DNA of 64,000 nt from Streptomyces tendae (GCF_014650435.1 NZ_BMUY01000018.1:62001-126000), one strand, 5' to 3'; numbered from the stretch's first letter, positions 7,864-16,388 are shown. A program made the numbers and translations. The notes: a model not told the origin generated them from the letters alone.

Positions 7864-8777
7864 CGACCCCGCCCGCCCTGCTCATCGCCGGACACGGCAC
7901 CCGGGACGAGGCCGGAGCCGAGGCGTTCCGCGCCTTCGTGCGCGAGCTGGGCCGACGCCATCCCGAACTGCCCGTCGCGGGCGGCTTCATCGAGCTGTCC
8001 CCGCCGCCGCTGGGCGAGGCGGTCGCCGAACTGGTGGAGCGCGGTGTGCGCCGGTTCGCGGCGGTGCCGCTGATGCTGGTGTCCGCCGGGCATGCCAAGG
8101 GCGACATCCCGGCGGCCCTGTCCCGCGAGAAGGAGCGCCACCCCGGCGTCTCCTACACCTACGGACGTCCGCTGGGTCCGCACCCCGCGCTGCTGCGGGT
8201 GCTGGAGCGGCGCCTCGCGGAGGCGGTCGATCCGGCCTGGGACCCGGCCGAGGTGACCGTGCTGCTGGTCGGGCGCGGGTCGACCGACCCGGACGCCAAC
8301 GCCGAGGTGTTCAAGGCGGCCCGGCTGCTGTGGGAGGGGCGCGGTTACGCGGCCGTGGAGACGGCGTTCGTGTCGCTGGCGAAGCCGGACGTGCCGGGCG
8401 GCCTGGAGCGGTGTGCGCGGCTGGGGGCCCGGCGGGTCGTGGTGCTGCCGTACTTCCTGTTCACCGGCATCCTCCCGGACCGGGTCCGGCAGCAGACCGA
8501 GGAGTGGGCCGCCGCGCACCCGGAGACGGAGGTGCGGTCGGCCGACGTCATCGGTCCGGAGCCGGAGCTGCTCGACCTGGTGTGGGAGCGGTACGAGGAG
8601 GCGGTGCGGGGCGACCTGCGGATGAACTGCGACAGCTGCGTGTACCGGATCGCGCTGCCGGGGTTCGAGGACAAGGTGGGGCTGCCGCAGCAGCCGCACT
8701 TCCACCCTGACGACGACGGCGACCACCCCCACGGGCACCATCACGGGCATGGACACGCACACTCCCACGCGCACTGA
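7860..8777 (+). CDS. cbiX: Sirohydrochlorin cobalt-chelatase-like protein with histidine-rich tail
   Basis: About 305 residues with two CbiX-type halves: LIAGHGTRDEAG with its metal-site histidine near the N terminus, and LLVGRGSTDPDANAE in the second half. A cysteine pair follows in MNCDSCVYRIALPG. The last 20 or so residues are almost entirely His/Asp/Gly, a likely metal-storage tail. CbiX inserts cobalt at the sirohydrochlorin stage (early insertion). GTG 7860 overlaps the previous stop. The tail coding sequence overlaps the start of cobC by 29 bp in another frame. A siroheme ferrochelatase role cannot be excluded, but context favours cobalt. Confidence 0.88.
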   Translation: MTTPPALLIAGHGTRDEAGAEAFRAFVRELGRRHPELPVAGGFIELSPPPLGEAVAELVERGVRRFAAVPLMLVSAGHAKGDIPAALSREKERHPGVSYTYGRPLGPHPALLRVLERRLAEAVDPAWDPAEVTVLLVGRGSTDPDANAEVFKAARLLWEGRGYAAVETAFVSLAKPDVPGGLERCARLGARRVVVLPYFLFTGILPDRVRQQTEEWAAAHPETEVRSADVIGPEPELLDLVWERYEEAVRGDLRMNCDSCVYRIALPGFEDKVGLPQQPHFHPDDDGDHPHGHHHGHGHAHSHAH

Positions 8778-9888
8778 GTCCGGGACGAGCGGGCCCGGCG
8801 GCCCCGACCTGCGGCACCACGGGGACGCCGAGGTGCGCGACGACGGTGCGGCGCTGGTGGACCTCGCGGTGAACGTCCGCGCGGACACTCCCCCGGCCTG
8901 GCTGCGGGAGCACGTCGCCGCCTCGCTGGGCTCGCTCGCCGCCTACCCGGACGGGCGGGCCGCGCGGGCGGCGGTGGCGGCGCGGCACGGGCTGCCGGTG
9001 GAGCGGGTGCTGCTGACGGCGGGCGCGGCGGAGGCGTTCGTACTGCTGGCGCGGGCGCTGAAGGTGCGCCGGCCGGTCGTGGTGCACCCGCAGTTCACCG
9101 AGCCCGAGGCGGCGCTGCGGGACGCGGGGCACACCGTCGGCCGGGTGCTGCTGCGGGCGGCGGACGGCTTCCGCCTCGACGCCGCCGCCGTCCCCGAGGA
9201 CGCCGACCTGGTGGTGGTCGGCAATCCGACGAACCCGACCTCGGTGCTGCACCCGGCCGACGTGCTCGCGTCGCTGGCCCGGCCGGGCCGGACACTGGTG
9301 GTGGACGAGGCGTTCATGGACGCGGTGCCGGGCGAGCGGGAGGCGCTGTCCGGGCGGACGGACCTACCCGGGCTCGTCGTCCTGCGCAGCCTCACCAAGA
9401 CGTGGGGCCTCGCGGGGCTGCGCATCGGGTACGTCCTGGCCGACCCGGAGACGATCACCGAACTGGAGCGTGCGCAGCCCCTGTGGCCGGTGTCCACGCC
9501 CGCGCTGGCGGCAGCCGAGGCGTGCGTGGCACCGCGGGCGCTGGCGGAGGCCGCCCACGCCGCCCACCGCATCGCCGCCGACCGGGACCGACTCGTCGCC
9601 GGGCTGGCGGAGTTCGCCGGTGCCGGGGTGCGGGTCGCCGGACCGGCCGAGGGTCCCTTCGTCCTGGTCGCCGTCCCGCACGCGTCCGCCGTACGGCGCC
9701 GGCTGCGCGACCTGGGATACGCCGTCCGGCGCGGGGACACGTTCCCGGGGCTGGGCGAGGGGTGGCTGCGCCTGGCGGTACGGGACCGGACGACGACGAA
9801 CGGCTTCCTGCGCGCGCTGGAGCGGGCGCTGGCTGCGACGGCGACGGCGACGACGGAAGCGGCACCGCCACAGGCGGAACCGGCCTGA
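8749..9888 (+). CDS. cobC: CobC-like threonine-phosphate decarboxylase (PLP-dependent)
   Basis: A 379-residue fold-type I aminotransferase-like enzyme. The PLP lysine is in SLTKTWGLAGLRIGY near residue 220. Upstream are VVVGNPTNPTS and VVDEAFMDAVPGE, which match histidinol-phosphate-aminotransferase relatives including CobC/CobD decarboxylase. In the cobalamin pathway this family makes (R)-1-amino-2-propanol phosphate for the nucleotide loop. The ATG at 8749 lies inside the histidine tail of cbiX. It ends the cobalamin block and is followed by a hairpin at 9899. A general aminotransferase role is the alternative, but context supports CobC. Confidence 0.85.
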   Translation: MDTHTPTRTESGTSGPGGPDLRHHGDAEVRDDGAALVDLAVNVRADTPPAWLREHVAASLGSLAAYPDGRAARAAVAARHGLPVERVLLTAGAAEAFVLLARALKVRRPVVVHPQFTEPEAALRDAGHTVGRVLLRAADGFRLDAAAVPEDADLVVVGNPTNPTSVLHPADVLASLARPGRTLVVDEAFMDAVPGEREALSGRTDLPGLVVLRSLTKTWGLAGLRIGYVLADPETITELERAQPLWPVSTPALAAAEACVAPRALAEAAHAAHRIAADRDRLVAGLAEFAGAGVRVAGPAEGPFVLVAVPHASAVRRRLRDLGYAVRRGDTFPGLGEGWLRLAVRDRTTTNGFLRALERALAATATATTEAAPPQAEPA

Positions 9889-9898
9889 GGTGTACGGC

Positions 9899-9918
9899 TA
9901 CGTGCGTGCGCGCACGTA
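9899..9918. terminator. Hairpin between convergent cobC and the LAETG protein gene
   Basis: TACGTGCG, a 4-nt loop, then CGCACGTA form a perfect 8-bp stem, 11 bp after the cobC stop and 33 bp before the end of the opposite-strand gene. A shared bidirectional terminator is likely. There is no U-tract, as is common in Streptomyces. Confidence 0.55.
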
Positions 9919-9950
9919 CGGCCTCGGCCGGCTCCGCCTCCCCGTCCGTG

Positions 9951-10886
9951 TCAGCCGCGCTTGCGCCGGGCCAGGACCAGGGCGCCGCCGCCCGCCAGGA
10001 CCAGGGCCGCGGCGCCGGCGGCGACGTACGGGGTCGCGGAGCTGCCGCCGGTCTCGGCCAGGTCCGGCTCGGTGCGGGCGCCCTGCGCCTGCACGTCGGC
10101 CGCGGGTTCGGCGGCCGGGTCGGCGTCCTGCTCGGCCGGGGGCTCGTCGGCCTTGGCGGGGGGCTGTTCGGCCTCGTCCGCCGGGGCGGCCGGTGATTCG
10201 CAGGTCGCCTTCGCCAGGGTGACGGTGCCGTCGACCTCGGCGACGTTCAGGTCGCCGGGGTTGACGGAGACCCTGAGTTCGAGCGCGGTGGCGGCGGCCG
10301 TGCGGGAGGTGGTCTCCTCCTTCGAGAGGTCGAGCCGTACCTCGCCGACGTCGGGCACCTTCACGTCCGTCGTGCCGCCGGTGGTGAGCGTGACCTTCTT
10401 GCCGAGGACGGTCACCGGACCCAGCAGGTTGGCCTCGGCGACCGGCTTCTTCCCGGCCTCACAGGTCGCCGTGGAGGTGACCTCCTGGACCTCGACCACC
10501 GAGAGCAGCGGCAGGCCGGGGACGTGGAGCCCGGCGCGGGCCAGCGTGGTGGTGCCCTCGCTCTTCTCGGCGGTGGCCGTCGCCTTCGCCTCGGCGACGT
10601 CGGCGCGCAGGACGCTGAAGGGCTTGCCGCCGTCGACGCCGTCCAGTCGGGCGGTGAGCGCGGTCTTCTCGGCGTCCCCGGGGGCCTGCACCTCGTTGAG
10701 GGTGACCGAGAGCGGGACGTTCACGGTCTTGTTGAGCAGGGAGACGTCGAGCCCGGTGCGCAGCACGGTGGCGCTCGCACGGCCGTGGTCGCCGGTCGCG
10801 TGGGCGGATCCCGCGCCGGCCAGGGTCGCGGGGCCGGCCGCCAGGGCCGTGGCCGCCGCCACGGTGGCGAGTCGGCGTGCGGGCAT
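9951..10886 (-). CDS. LAETG-motif cell-wall-anchored secreted protein
   Basis: About 311 residues. The N terminus is a Sec signal (MPARRLATVAAATALAAG, cleavage after SAHA). The C terminus is a complete sortase signal: LAETGGSS, then a hydrophobic segment (VAAGAAALVLAGGGALVLA) and the basic tail RRKRG. LAxTG is recognised by class E sortases in Streptomyces. The middle is a beta-rich Ala/Val/Thr domain with two cysteines, followed by a Pro/Glu/Ala/Asp stalk that would span the wall. Function is unknown. I chose ATG 10886 because it gives a compact signal peptide; TTG 10907 or ATG 10949 are possible, and none has a good ribosome site. Confidence 0.82.
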   Translation of the reverse strand: MPARRLATVAAATALAAGPATLAGAGSAHATGDHGRASATVLRTGLDVSLLNKTVNVPLSVTLNEVQAPGDAEKTALTARLDGVDGGKPFSVLRADVAEAKATATAEKSEGTTTLARAGLHVPGLPLLSVVEVQEVTSTATCEAGKKPVAEANLLGPVTVLGKKVTLTTGGTTDVKVPDVGEVRLDLSKEETTSRTAAATALELRVSVNPGDLNVAEVDGTVTLAKATCESPAAPADEAEQPPAKADEPPAEQDADPAAEPAADVQAQGARTEPDLAETGGSSATPYVAAGAAALVLAGGGALVLARRKRG

Positions 10887-10929
10887 GCGGAAGGTGTTGC
10901 CGTTCAAGGTGGTGGGACCCCCAGTGAGA

Positions 10930-10950
10930 CATGCGTGCGGGGCACGCATG
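10930..10950. promoter_or_regulatory. Perfect inverted repeat upstream of the LAETG protein gene
   Basis: CATGCGTGC and GCACGCATG are separated by three G residues, a perfect 9-bp inverted repeat 44 bp upstream of the chosen start. It could be an operator or a hairpin in the leader. Confidence 0.4.
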
Positions 10951-11104
10951 AGCGACGTGCTTGGGACCCGGACAGAATGTCCCCGCGTCCGCCGAACCGT
11001 CAGCGAACCGGGGGCACTTCACCCCTTCGTGGGGTTTCGGCGGAGCTATTCGAACCTTCGTCGCACCGCCCGGCACGGGTGTTCCCCGGCGTCACTCCTG
11101 TCGG

Positions 11105-12196
11105 CTAACCGACGACCCGCCCGTTCAGCACCACCCGGCGCGGAGCGGTGAGCACGCGCACGTCCGCGCGCGGGTCCTGTTCGTACACCACCAGGTCCGC
11201 CGGTGCGCCCTCCTCGAGACCCGGACGGCCGAGCCAGCGCCGGGCGGCCCAGGTCGTCGCGGCGAGGGCCTCGACGGGCGGGATGCCCGCGGTGACCAGC
11301 TCCGCGACCTCGGCCCCGGCCAGTCCGTGGGCGAGGGCACCGCCCGCGTCGGTGCCGACGAAGACCGGGATTCCGGCGTCGTAGGCGTTGCGCACGGTGT
11401 CGTAGCGGCGTTCGTGCAGCCGGCGCATATGGGCCGACCAGCGCGGGAACCGCTGCTCTCCGCCGTCGGCCAGCGCGGGGAAGGTGGCGATGTTGACGAG
11501 CGTGGGGACGATGGCGACGCCGCGCTCGGCGAACAGGGGGATCGTGTCGTCCGTGAGCCCGGTGGCGTGCTCGACGCAGTCGATCCCGGCCTCGACCAGG
11601 TCGCGCAGGGAGTCCTCGGCGAAGCAGTGCGCGGTGACGCGGGCGCCCAGGCGGTGGGCCTCCGCGATGGCCGCCTCGACGGCGCCGCGCGGCCAGCAGG
11701 CCGACAGGTCGCCGAGGTCGCGGTCGATCCAGTCGCCGACCAGCTTCACCCAGCCGTCGCCGCGCCGGGCCTCCTGGGCGACGTACGCGACGAGGTCCTC
11801 GGGTTCGACCTCCCAGGCGTAGTTGCGGATGTAGCGGCGGGTGCGGGCGATGTGCCGCCCGGCCCGGATGATCTTCGGGAGGTCCTCGCGGTCGTCGATC
11901 CAGCGGGTGTCGGAGGGCGAGCCGGCGTCGCGGACGAGCAGGGTGCCCGCCTCGCGGTCGGTCAGCGCCTGCTTCTCGGCGACGTCCTCGGGGACCGCGC
12001 CGTGCTGGTCCAGGCCGACGTGGCAGTGCGCGTCGACCAGGCCGGGCAGCGCCCAGCCCTCGGCGGTGCGGACGTCGGCGGCGCCGGTGGGCCGGTCGTA
12101 CGAGATCCGGCCGTCGATCACCCACACCTCGTCCCGGACCTCCTCCGGTCCGACGAGCACCCGACCCTTCACGTGCAGCACCGCGCGATCGCTCAT
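11105..12196 (-). CDS. Amidohydrolase family protein
   Basis: A 363-residue metal-dependent hydrolase of the imidazolonepropionase/prolidase-like amidohydrolase group. The entry motif LPGLVDAHCHVGL supplies the metal-binding HxH. A putative carboxylated lysine sits in DGWVKLVGDW, further histidines in VTAHCF and CVEHATGL, and the late aspartate in VFVGTDAGG. The small flanking beta-sandwich is made from both termini (VLHVKGRVLVG and ADLVVYEQDPR). Substrate is unknown. ATG 12196 starts the domain cleanly; upstream extension only adds arginine-rich sequence. It lies 44 bp from a small membrane protein gene on the same strand. Confidence 0.85.
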   Translation of the reverse strand: MSDRAVLHVKGRVLVGPEEVRDEVWVIDGRISYDRPTGAADVRTAEGWALPGLVDAHCHVGLDQHGAVPEDVAEKQALTDREAGTLLVRDAGSPSDTRWIDDREDLPKIIRAGRHIARTRRYIRNYAWEVEPEDLVAYVAQEARRGDGWVKLVGDWIDRDLGDLSACWPRGAVEAAIAEAHRLGARVTAHCFAEDSLRDLVEAGIDCVEHATGLTDDTIPLFAERGVAIVPTLVNIATFPALADGGEQRFPRWSAHMRRLHERRYDTVRNAYDAGIPVFVGTDAGGALAHGLAGAEVAELVTAGIPPVEALAATTWAARRWLGRPGLEEGAPADLVVYEQDPRADVRVLTAPRRVVLNGRVVG

Positions 12197-12239
12197 GCCC
12201 CGCACCCTAAACGGTGCCCGCACACCCGTCCGGGGCCGG

Positions 12240-12722
12240 TCACCGGCGGTCGCCGCGCGCTGCCGCACGGGCGCGCAGCTCGGTCGCGTACCCCGCCCCG
12301 ACGGCGCTCGCGACGGCGGTCAGGGCCAGGGCGGCGGTGACGGGGTTGACGTAGCCGGGGACGTCGTCGCTGGTGTACTCGCCGCCGTCGCCGGTCTCGC
12401 AGACGAATCCCAGGGGCAGGAAGGAGACCGACTGGTCGATGACGTGGAGGGCGCGCTCCTCGTGCCCGGGGGTGCGGCAGGGCGGCGCCGGTGCGGAGCC
12501 CGCGCCGCCGTTCGACTCCATGACGGCACCGGTCACGTGCAGCAGCCCCCAGGCGTACACGGCGACGGCGGCGGCACCGGCGAAGGCGGCCAGGGCACGC
12601 AGCGCGTACCCGGCTCCCGGGCCCCGGGCACGGCGGGCGGCCAGGACGCTCGCGCCGTGGCCGGTCAGACCGACGGCCGTCACCACGGCGACCAGGACGA
12701 CCAGCAGGAGTACCAGGAACAC
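12240..12722 (-). CDS. Small integral membrane protein, function unknown
   Basis: A 160-residue protein with three predicted transmembrane helices: residues 1-20 (FLVLLLVVLVAVVTAVGL), about 42-63, and about 128-150. Between helices two and three is an external loop of about 55 residues with two cysteines (PPCRTPG and FVCETG) that could form a disulfide. No family was recognised. It is upstream of, and co-directional with, the amidohydrolase, and divergent from the class V aminotransferase. Confidence 0.65.
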   Translation of the reverse strand: MFLVLLLVVLVAVVTAVGLTGHGASVLAARRARGPGAGYALRALAAFAGAAAVAVYAWGLLHVTGAVMESNGGAGSAPAPPCRTPGHEERALHVIDQSVSFLPLGFVCETGDGGEYTSDDVPGYVNPVTAALALTAVASAVGAGYATELRARAAARGDRR

Positions 12723-12845
12723 GGGGCCAGTCCATCAGGCGGCAACCGCTTCTGCTGTGACGGAAGCCACGATTCCGGGCGTGGGGGTGTCGCAACGGAA
12801 GCCCTCCGGCGCGAGTGCCGGCGGGCGCCACGGTTACTCTCGACT

Positions 12846-12884
12846 CCGTACGCGACGTACGCGCGTCCGTACGCGGCGTACCCG
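12846..12884. repeat. Two 18-bp palindromic repeats, 21 bp apart
   Basis: 12846-12863 and 12867-12884 are alike at 16 of 18 positions and spaced two helical turns apart. Each contains CGTACG-type half sites. They lie in the 200-bp divergent gap, 39 bp before the aminotransferase start, so a regulator binding pair is plausible. Confidence 0.45.
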
Positions 12885-12922
12885 CGCCGCGCACACCCGC
12901 CGTCACCGAAGAGAGCACCGCC

Positions 12923-14050
12923 GTGACCCACCCCTTCCTGGACCTCCCCCCGCTGGGCGCCGCACGTTTCGCCGCGATCGAGGACCGGGTCGCGCGCCTG
13001 CTCGGCACCCGGCAGGACGTGGTCGTCATGCAGGGCGAGGCGCTGCTGCCGCTGGAGGGCGCGATCCGCGCGGCCGCGGGTCCCGGCACCGTCGCGCTGA
13101 ACGTCGTCACGGGCCCGTACGGGCAGACCTTCGGCAACTGGCTGCGGGACTGCGGCGCGACCGTGCACGACCTCGCCGTGCCGTTCCACACGGCCGTCTC
13201 CGCCGAGCAGGTCCGCCGGGCGCTCGCCGAGCACCCGGAGATCGACTTCGTGTCCCTCGTGCACGCCGAGGCGGCGACCGGCAACACCAACCCGGTCGCG
13301 GAGGTCGGCGAGGTGGTGCGGGCGCACGGGGCGCTCTTCTACCTGGACGCGGTGGCCTCCGTGGGCGCCGAGCCGGTGCTGCCGGACGCGTGGGGCGTGG
13401 ACCTGTGCGTGATCGGCGCGCAGAAGGCGATGGGCGGCCCGGCCGGGGTCTCGGCCGTGTCGGTGAGCGAGCGGGCCTGGGCGCGGATGGCGGCGAACCC
13501 GAACGCCCCGCGACGGTCGTACCTGTCGCTCCTGGACTGGAAGGAGCGCTGGATCGACGGCGGGCGCAAGGCGCTGCTGCACGCGCCGGCGCAGTTGGAG
13601 ATGCTCGCGCTGGAGGCATGTGTCGAGCGCATCGAGGCGGAGGGTCCCGAGACGGTGATGGCGCGGCACGCGTCCGCCGCGGCGGCCACCCGGGCCGGCG
13701 CGCTCGCGCTGGGCGGCGTCGAGCCGTACGTGTACGAGGCCGGGGACGCGGCGCCGGTCGCGACGACGCTGCGCACGCCGTCGGACGTCGACGCCTCCGC
13801 GCTGGTGGCCCGCGCCCTGGAGGCCGACCCCGCGCTGCCGCTGGCCGCGGGCGGCGGCGCGCTGGCGGGCGAGATGATCCGGGTCAACCACTACGGCCCG
13901 GACGCGACGCGCGGGGTCGTACTGTCCTGCCTGGCGGCACTGGGTGCCGCGCTGGCCGAGCGTGGCGTGAAGGCCGACCCAGACGCCGCGCGGCGGGCCG
14001 TCGAGGAGACGTGGGGGCGGCCGGCCGGACCCGGCCTTTCGGAAGGATGA
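12923..14050 (+). CDS. Class V (alanine-glyoxylate-type) aminotransferase family protein
   Basis: A 375-residue PLP enzyme. The segment FYLDAVASVGAEP supplies the aspartate that contacts the cofactor. The lysine is in CVIGAQKAMGGPAGVSAV near residue 173, the position of the Schiff-base lysine in serine-pyruvate/alanine-glyoxylate aminotransferases. C-terminal MIRVNHYG carries the conserved arginine. Start is GTG 12923 with GAAGAGAG upstream. It precedes the ectoine operon but is separated by a 329-bp AT-richer gap, so co-transcription is doubtful. Substrate unknown. Confidence 0.85.
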   Translation: MTHPFLDLPPLGAARFAAIEDRVARLLGTRQDVVVMQGEALLPLEGAIRAAAGPGTVALNVVTGPYGQTFGNWLRDCGATVHDLAVPFHTAVSAEQVRRALAEHPEIDFVSLVHAEAATGNTNPVAEVGEVVRAHGALFYLDAVASVGAEPVLPDAWGVDLCVIGAQKAMGGPAGVSAVSVSERAWARMAANPNAPRRSYLSLLDWKERWIDGGRKALLHAPAQLEMLALEACVERIEAEGPETVMARHASAAAATRAGALALGGVEPYVYEAGDAAPVATTLRTPSDVDASALVARALEADPALPLAAGGGALAGEMIRVNHYGPDATRGVVLSCLAALGAALAERGVKADPDAARRAVEETWGRPAGPGLSEG

Positions 14051-14379
14051 ATCGGAGAGAATTCCGGATGCTCGCACAAGCAGAATTCATGAATTTCACT
14101 CAGCGCAGCTTCCCGTATTCTTCTGCCCGCTTTCCCCGGACCTAAACACAAAGATTTCACGACTGCCGATCTTCACATTTCGGACACGTCTCGCACGGGT
14201 TACGCGATTGTGACCCGATCCACATGCTGCCCGTTTCGCGGCTTACATCCCCGTCAAACCCCCTCATAACGCCGCCGCCTCGCGCGGAAGCACGCGCCCG
14301 CGTGATAGCACACGAGGCGCCCATTCGTAACCCCATCCGGCGATGCAATTTCGAATTTCGCTGGGTAAATTCAATTTGC
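14051..14379. promoter_or_regulatory. Long leader/promoter region of the ectoine operon
   Basis: This 329-bp gap has no gene and is clearly richer in A and T than its surroundings, especially the last 40 bases. The last 37 bases hold an imperfect inverted repeat: arm TGCAATTTCGAATTT (14344-14358) and arm AAATTCAATTTGCA (14367-14380), whose final A is the first base of the ectA ATG. No ribosome site precedes ectA. It probably holds the osmotically controlled promoter(s) of ectABCD. Confidence 0.55.
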
Positions 14380-14892
14380 ATGACTGCCGCGCAAGCAGAC
14401 CTGCAAATCGATCGTCCGAGAGTGGCCGACGGTGCCGCCCTGTGGCGGATAGCGAAGGATTCCGAGGTCCTCGACCTCAACTCGTCCTACAGCTATCTGC
14501 TCTGGTGCCGGGACTTCGCCGCCACGTCGGCCGTCGTGCGCGACGGGCACGGCGTGCCGGTCGGCTTCATCACCGGCTACACACGGCCCGACAGCCCCGG
14601 CACCCTGCTCGTGTGGCAGGTGGCGGTGGACCGGACGTACCGTGGTCGTGGGCTCGCGGCCGCGCTCCTCGACGGACTGGCAGCCCGGGTGGTCCACGAG
14701 CGCGGGGTCACCGTCTTGGAGACGACGATCTCCCCCGACAACACGGCGTCCCAACGACTGTTCACCTCGTTCGCCGAGCGCCGCGGCGCCCGGCTTGAGC
14801 GCGAAGTCCTGTTCGACACGGCGGTGTTCCCCGACGGACCGCACGAGCCCGAGGTGCTGTACCGCATAGGCCCCCTGTCCGCCACCGGCTGA
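14380..14892 (+). CDS. ectA: L-2,4-diaminobutyrate N-gamma-acetyltransferase
   Basis: A 170-residue GNAT acetyltransferase. The acetyl-CoA loop is VAVDRTYRGRGLAAALLDGL, and EctA-typical blocks include LDLNSSYSYLLWCRDF and TISPDNTASQRLFTSFA. It acetylates diaminobutyrate, the second step of ectoine synthesis. ATG 14380 lies just after an inverted repeat and has no clear Shine-Dalgarno sequence, so the start may be leaderless or structurally controlled. It is the first gene of ectABCD, followed by ectB after 126 bp. Confidence 0.95.
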   Translation: MTAAQADLQIDRPRVADGAALWRIAKDSEVLDLNSSYSYLLWCRDFAATSAVVRDGHGVPVGFITGYTRPDSPGTLLVWQVAVDRTYRGRGLAAALLDGLAARVVHERGVTVLETTISPDNTASQRLFTSFAERRGARLEREVLFDTAVFPDGPHEPEVLYRIGPLSATG

Positions 14893-15018
14893 CCCGGCCG
14901 TCCGGACGGCCCGGCATCCCGCGCCAGTCCGGCCCCCAGACTTCCCGGCGGACCGCACCGGTCCCCGGATCCGTACGACCTTCCTCTCCCACCCTCACCC
15001 CACGAGGAGCGATTCGTC

Positions 15019-16290
15019 GTGACCATCACCCAGCCCGACCTCAGCGTCTTCGAGACCGTCGAGTCCGAGGTGCGCAGCTACTGCCGCGGCTGGCCCACCG
15101 TCTTCGACCGTGCGGTCGGCAGCCGCATGTACGACGAGGACGGCCACGAGTACCTCGACTTCTTCGCCGGAGCGGGTTCGCTCAACTACGGGCACAACAA
15201 CGCCGTGCTGAAACGCGCGCTGATCGACTACCTGGAGCGGGACGGCGTCACGCACGGGCTCGACATGTCGACCACCGCCAAGCGCCGCTTCCTGGAGACG
15301 TTCCAGAACACGATCCTGCGCCCGCGCGACCTGCCGTACAAGGTCATGTTCCCGGGCCCGACGGGCACCAACGCCGTCGAGTCCGCGCTGAAGCTGGCGC
15401 GCAAGGTGAAGGGGCGCGAGTCGATCGTGTCGTTCACCAACGCCTTCCACGGCATGTCGCTCGGCTCCCTCGCGGTGACCGGCAACGCCTTCAAGCGGGC
15501 CGGGGCCGGCATCCCGCTGGTGCACGGCACGCCCATGCCGTTCGACAACTACTTCGACGGCACGGTCGAGGACTTCATCTGGTTCGAGCGGCTCCTCGAG
15601 GACCAGGGCTCCGGCCTGAACAAGCCGGCCGCCGTGATCGTCGAGACGGTGCAGGGCGAGGGCGGCATCAACGTCGCCCGCGCCGAGTGGCTGCGCGCCC
15701 TGGCCGAGCTGTGCGAACGCCAGGACATGCTGCTCATCGTCGACGACATCCAGATGGGCTGCGGCCGTACCGGCGCCTTCTTCTCCTTCGAGGAGGCGGG
15801 CATCACGCCGGACATCGTCACCGTCTCCAAGTCCATCAGCGGCTACGGCCTGCCGATGGCGCTGACCCTGTTCAAGCCGGAGCTGGACGTGTGGGAGCCG
15901 GGCGAGCACAACGGCACCTTCCGCGGCAACAACCCCGCCTTCGTCACGGCGACCGCCACGCTGGAGGCGTACTGGGCCGACGGGTCGGCGATGGAGAAGC
16001 AGACCCGCAAGCGCGGCGAGCAGGTCGAGCAGCACATGATCGCCATCACCGAGGAGAACCTCGCCGACGTCAAGGAGTACCGCGGCCGCGGCCTGGTCTG
16101 GGGTCTGGAGTTCCACGACAAGGACCGCGCGGGACGCGTCGCCAAGCGCGCCTTCGAGCTGGGGCTGCTCATCGAGACCTCCGGCCCCGAGAGCGAGGTC
16201 GTCAAGCTGCTGCCGGCGCTCACCATCACGCCCGACGAGCTGGACGAGGGCATGAAGACCCTGGCCCGGGCCGTGCGCGAAACGGCCTGA
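15019..16290 (+). CDS. ectB: Diaminobutyrate-2-oxoglutarate transaminase
   Basis: A 423-residue class III aminotransferase. Landmarks: FPGPTGTNAVESALKLA, NAFHGMSLGS, LLIVDDIQMGCGRTG, and the PLP lysine in TVSKSISGYGLPMA near residue 274. It converts aspartate semialdehyde and glutamate to diaminobutyrate, the first committed step to ectoine. Start is GTG 15019 with GAGGAG 8 bases upstream. Length and motifs match EctB precisely. Confidence 0.96.
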   Translation: MTITQPDLSVFETVESEVRSYCRGWPTVFDRAVGSRMYDEDGHEYLDFFAGAGSLNYGHNNAVLKRALIDYLERDGVTHGLDMSTTAKRRFLETFQNTILRPRDLPYKVMFPGPTGTNAVESALKLARKVKGRESIVSFTNAFHGMSLGSLAVTGNAFKRAGAGIPLVHGTPMPFDNYFDGTVEDFIWFERLLEDQGSGLNKPAAVIVETVQGEGGINVARAEWLRALAELCERQDMLLIVDDIQMGCGRTGAFFSFEEAGITPDIVTVSKSISGYGLPMALTLFKPELDVWEPGEHNGTFRGNNPAFVTATATLEAYWADGSAMEKQTRKRGEQVEQHMIAITEENLADVKEYRGRGLVWGLEFHDKDRAGRVAKRAFELGLLIETSGPESEVVKLLPALTITPDELDEGMKTLARAVRETA

Positions 16291-16388
16291 CCCGCACGGC
16301 ACCACCCGTACTTCCGGCGCCTTCGGCCCGCGCGACCGAAGGCGCCGGGGACCATTGCACACCCTCACCTAGGAGGCATCGCAACACC

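Noticed and set aside
1..9900. Cobalamin riboswitch within the cobalamin block
   Set aside because: I looked in the only sizeable internal gap (3943-4052) and around the first genes and saw no B12-box-like conserved sequence or room for the fold. Any riboswitch is probably upstream of the window.
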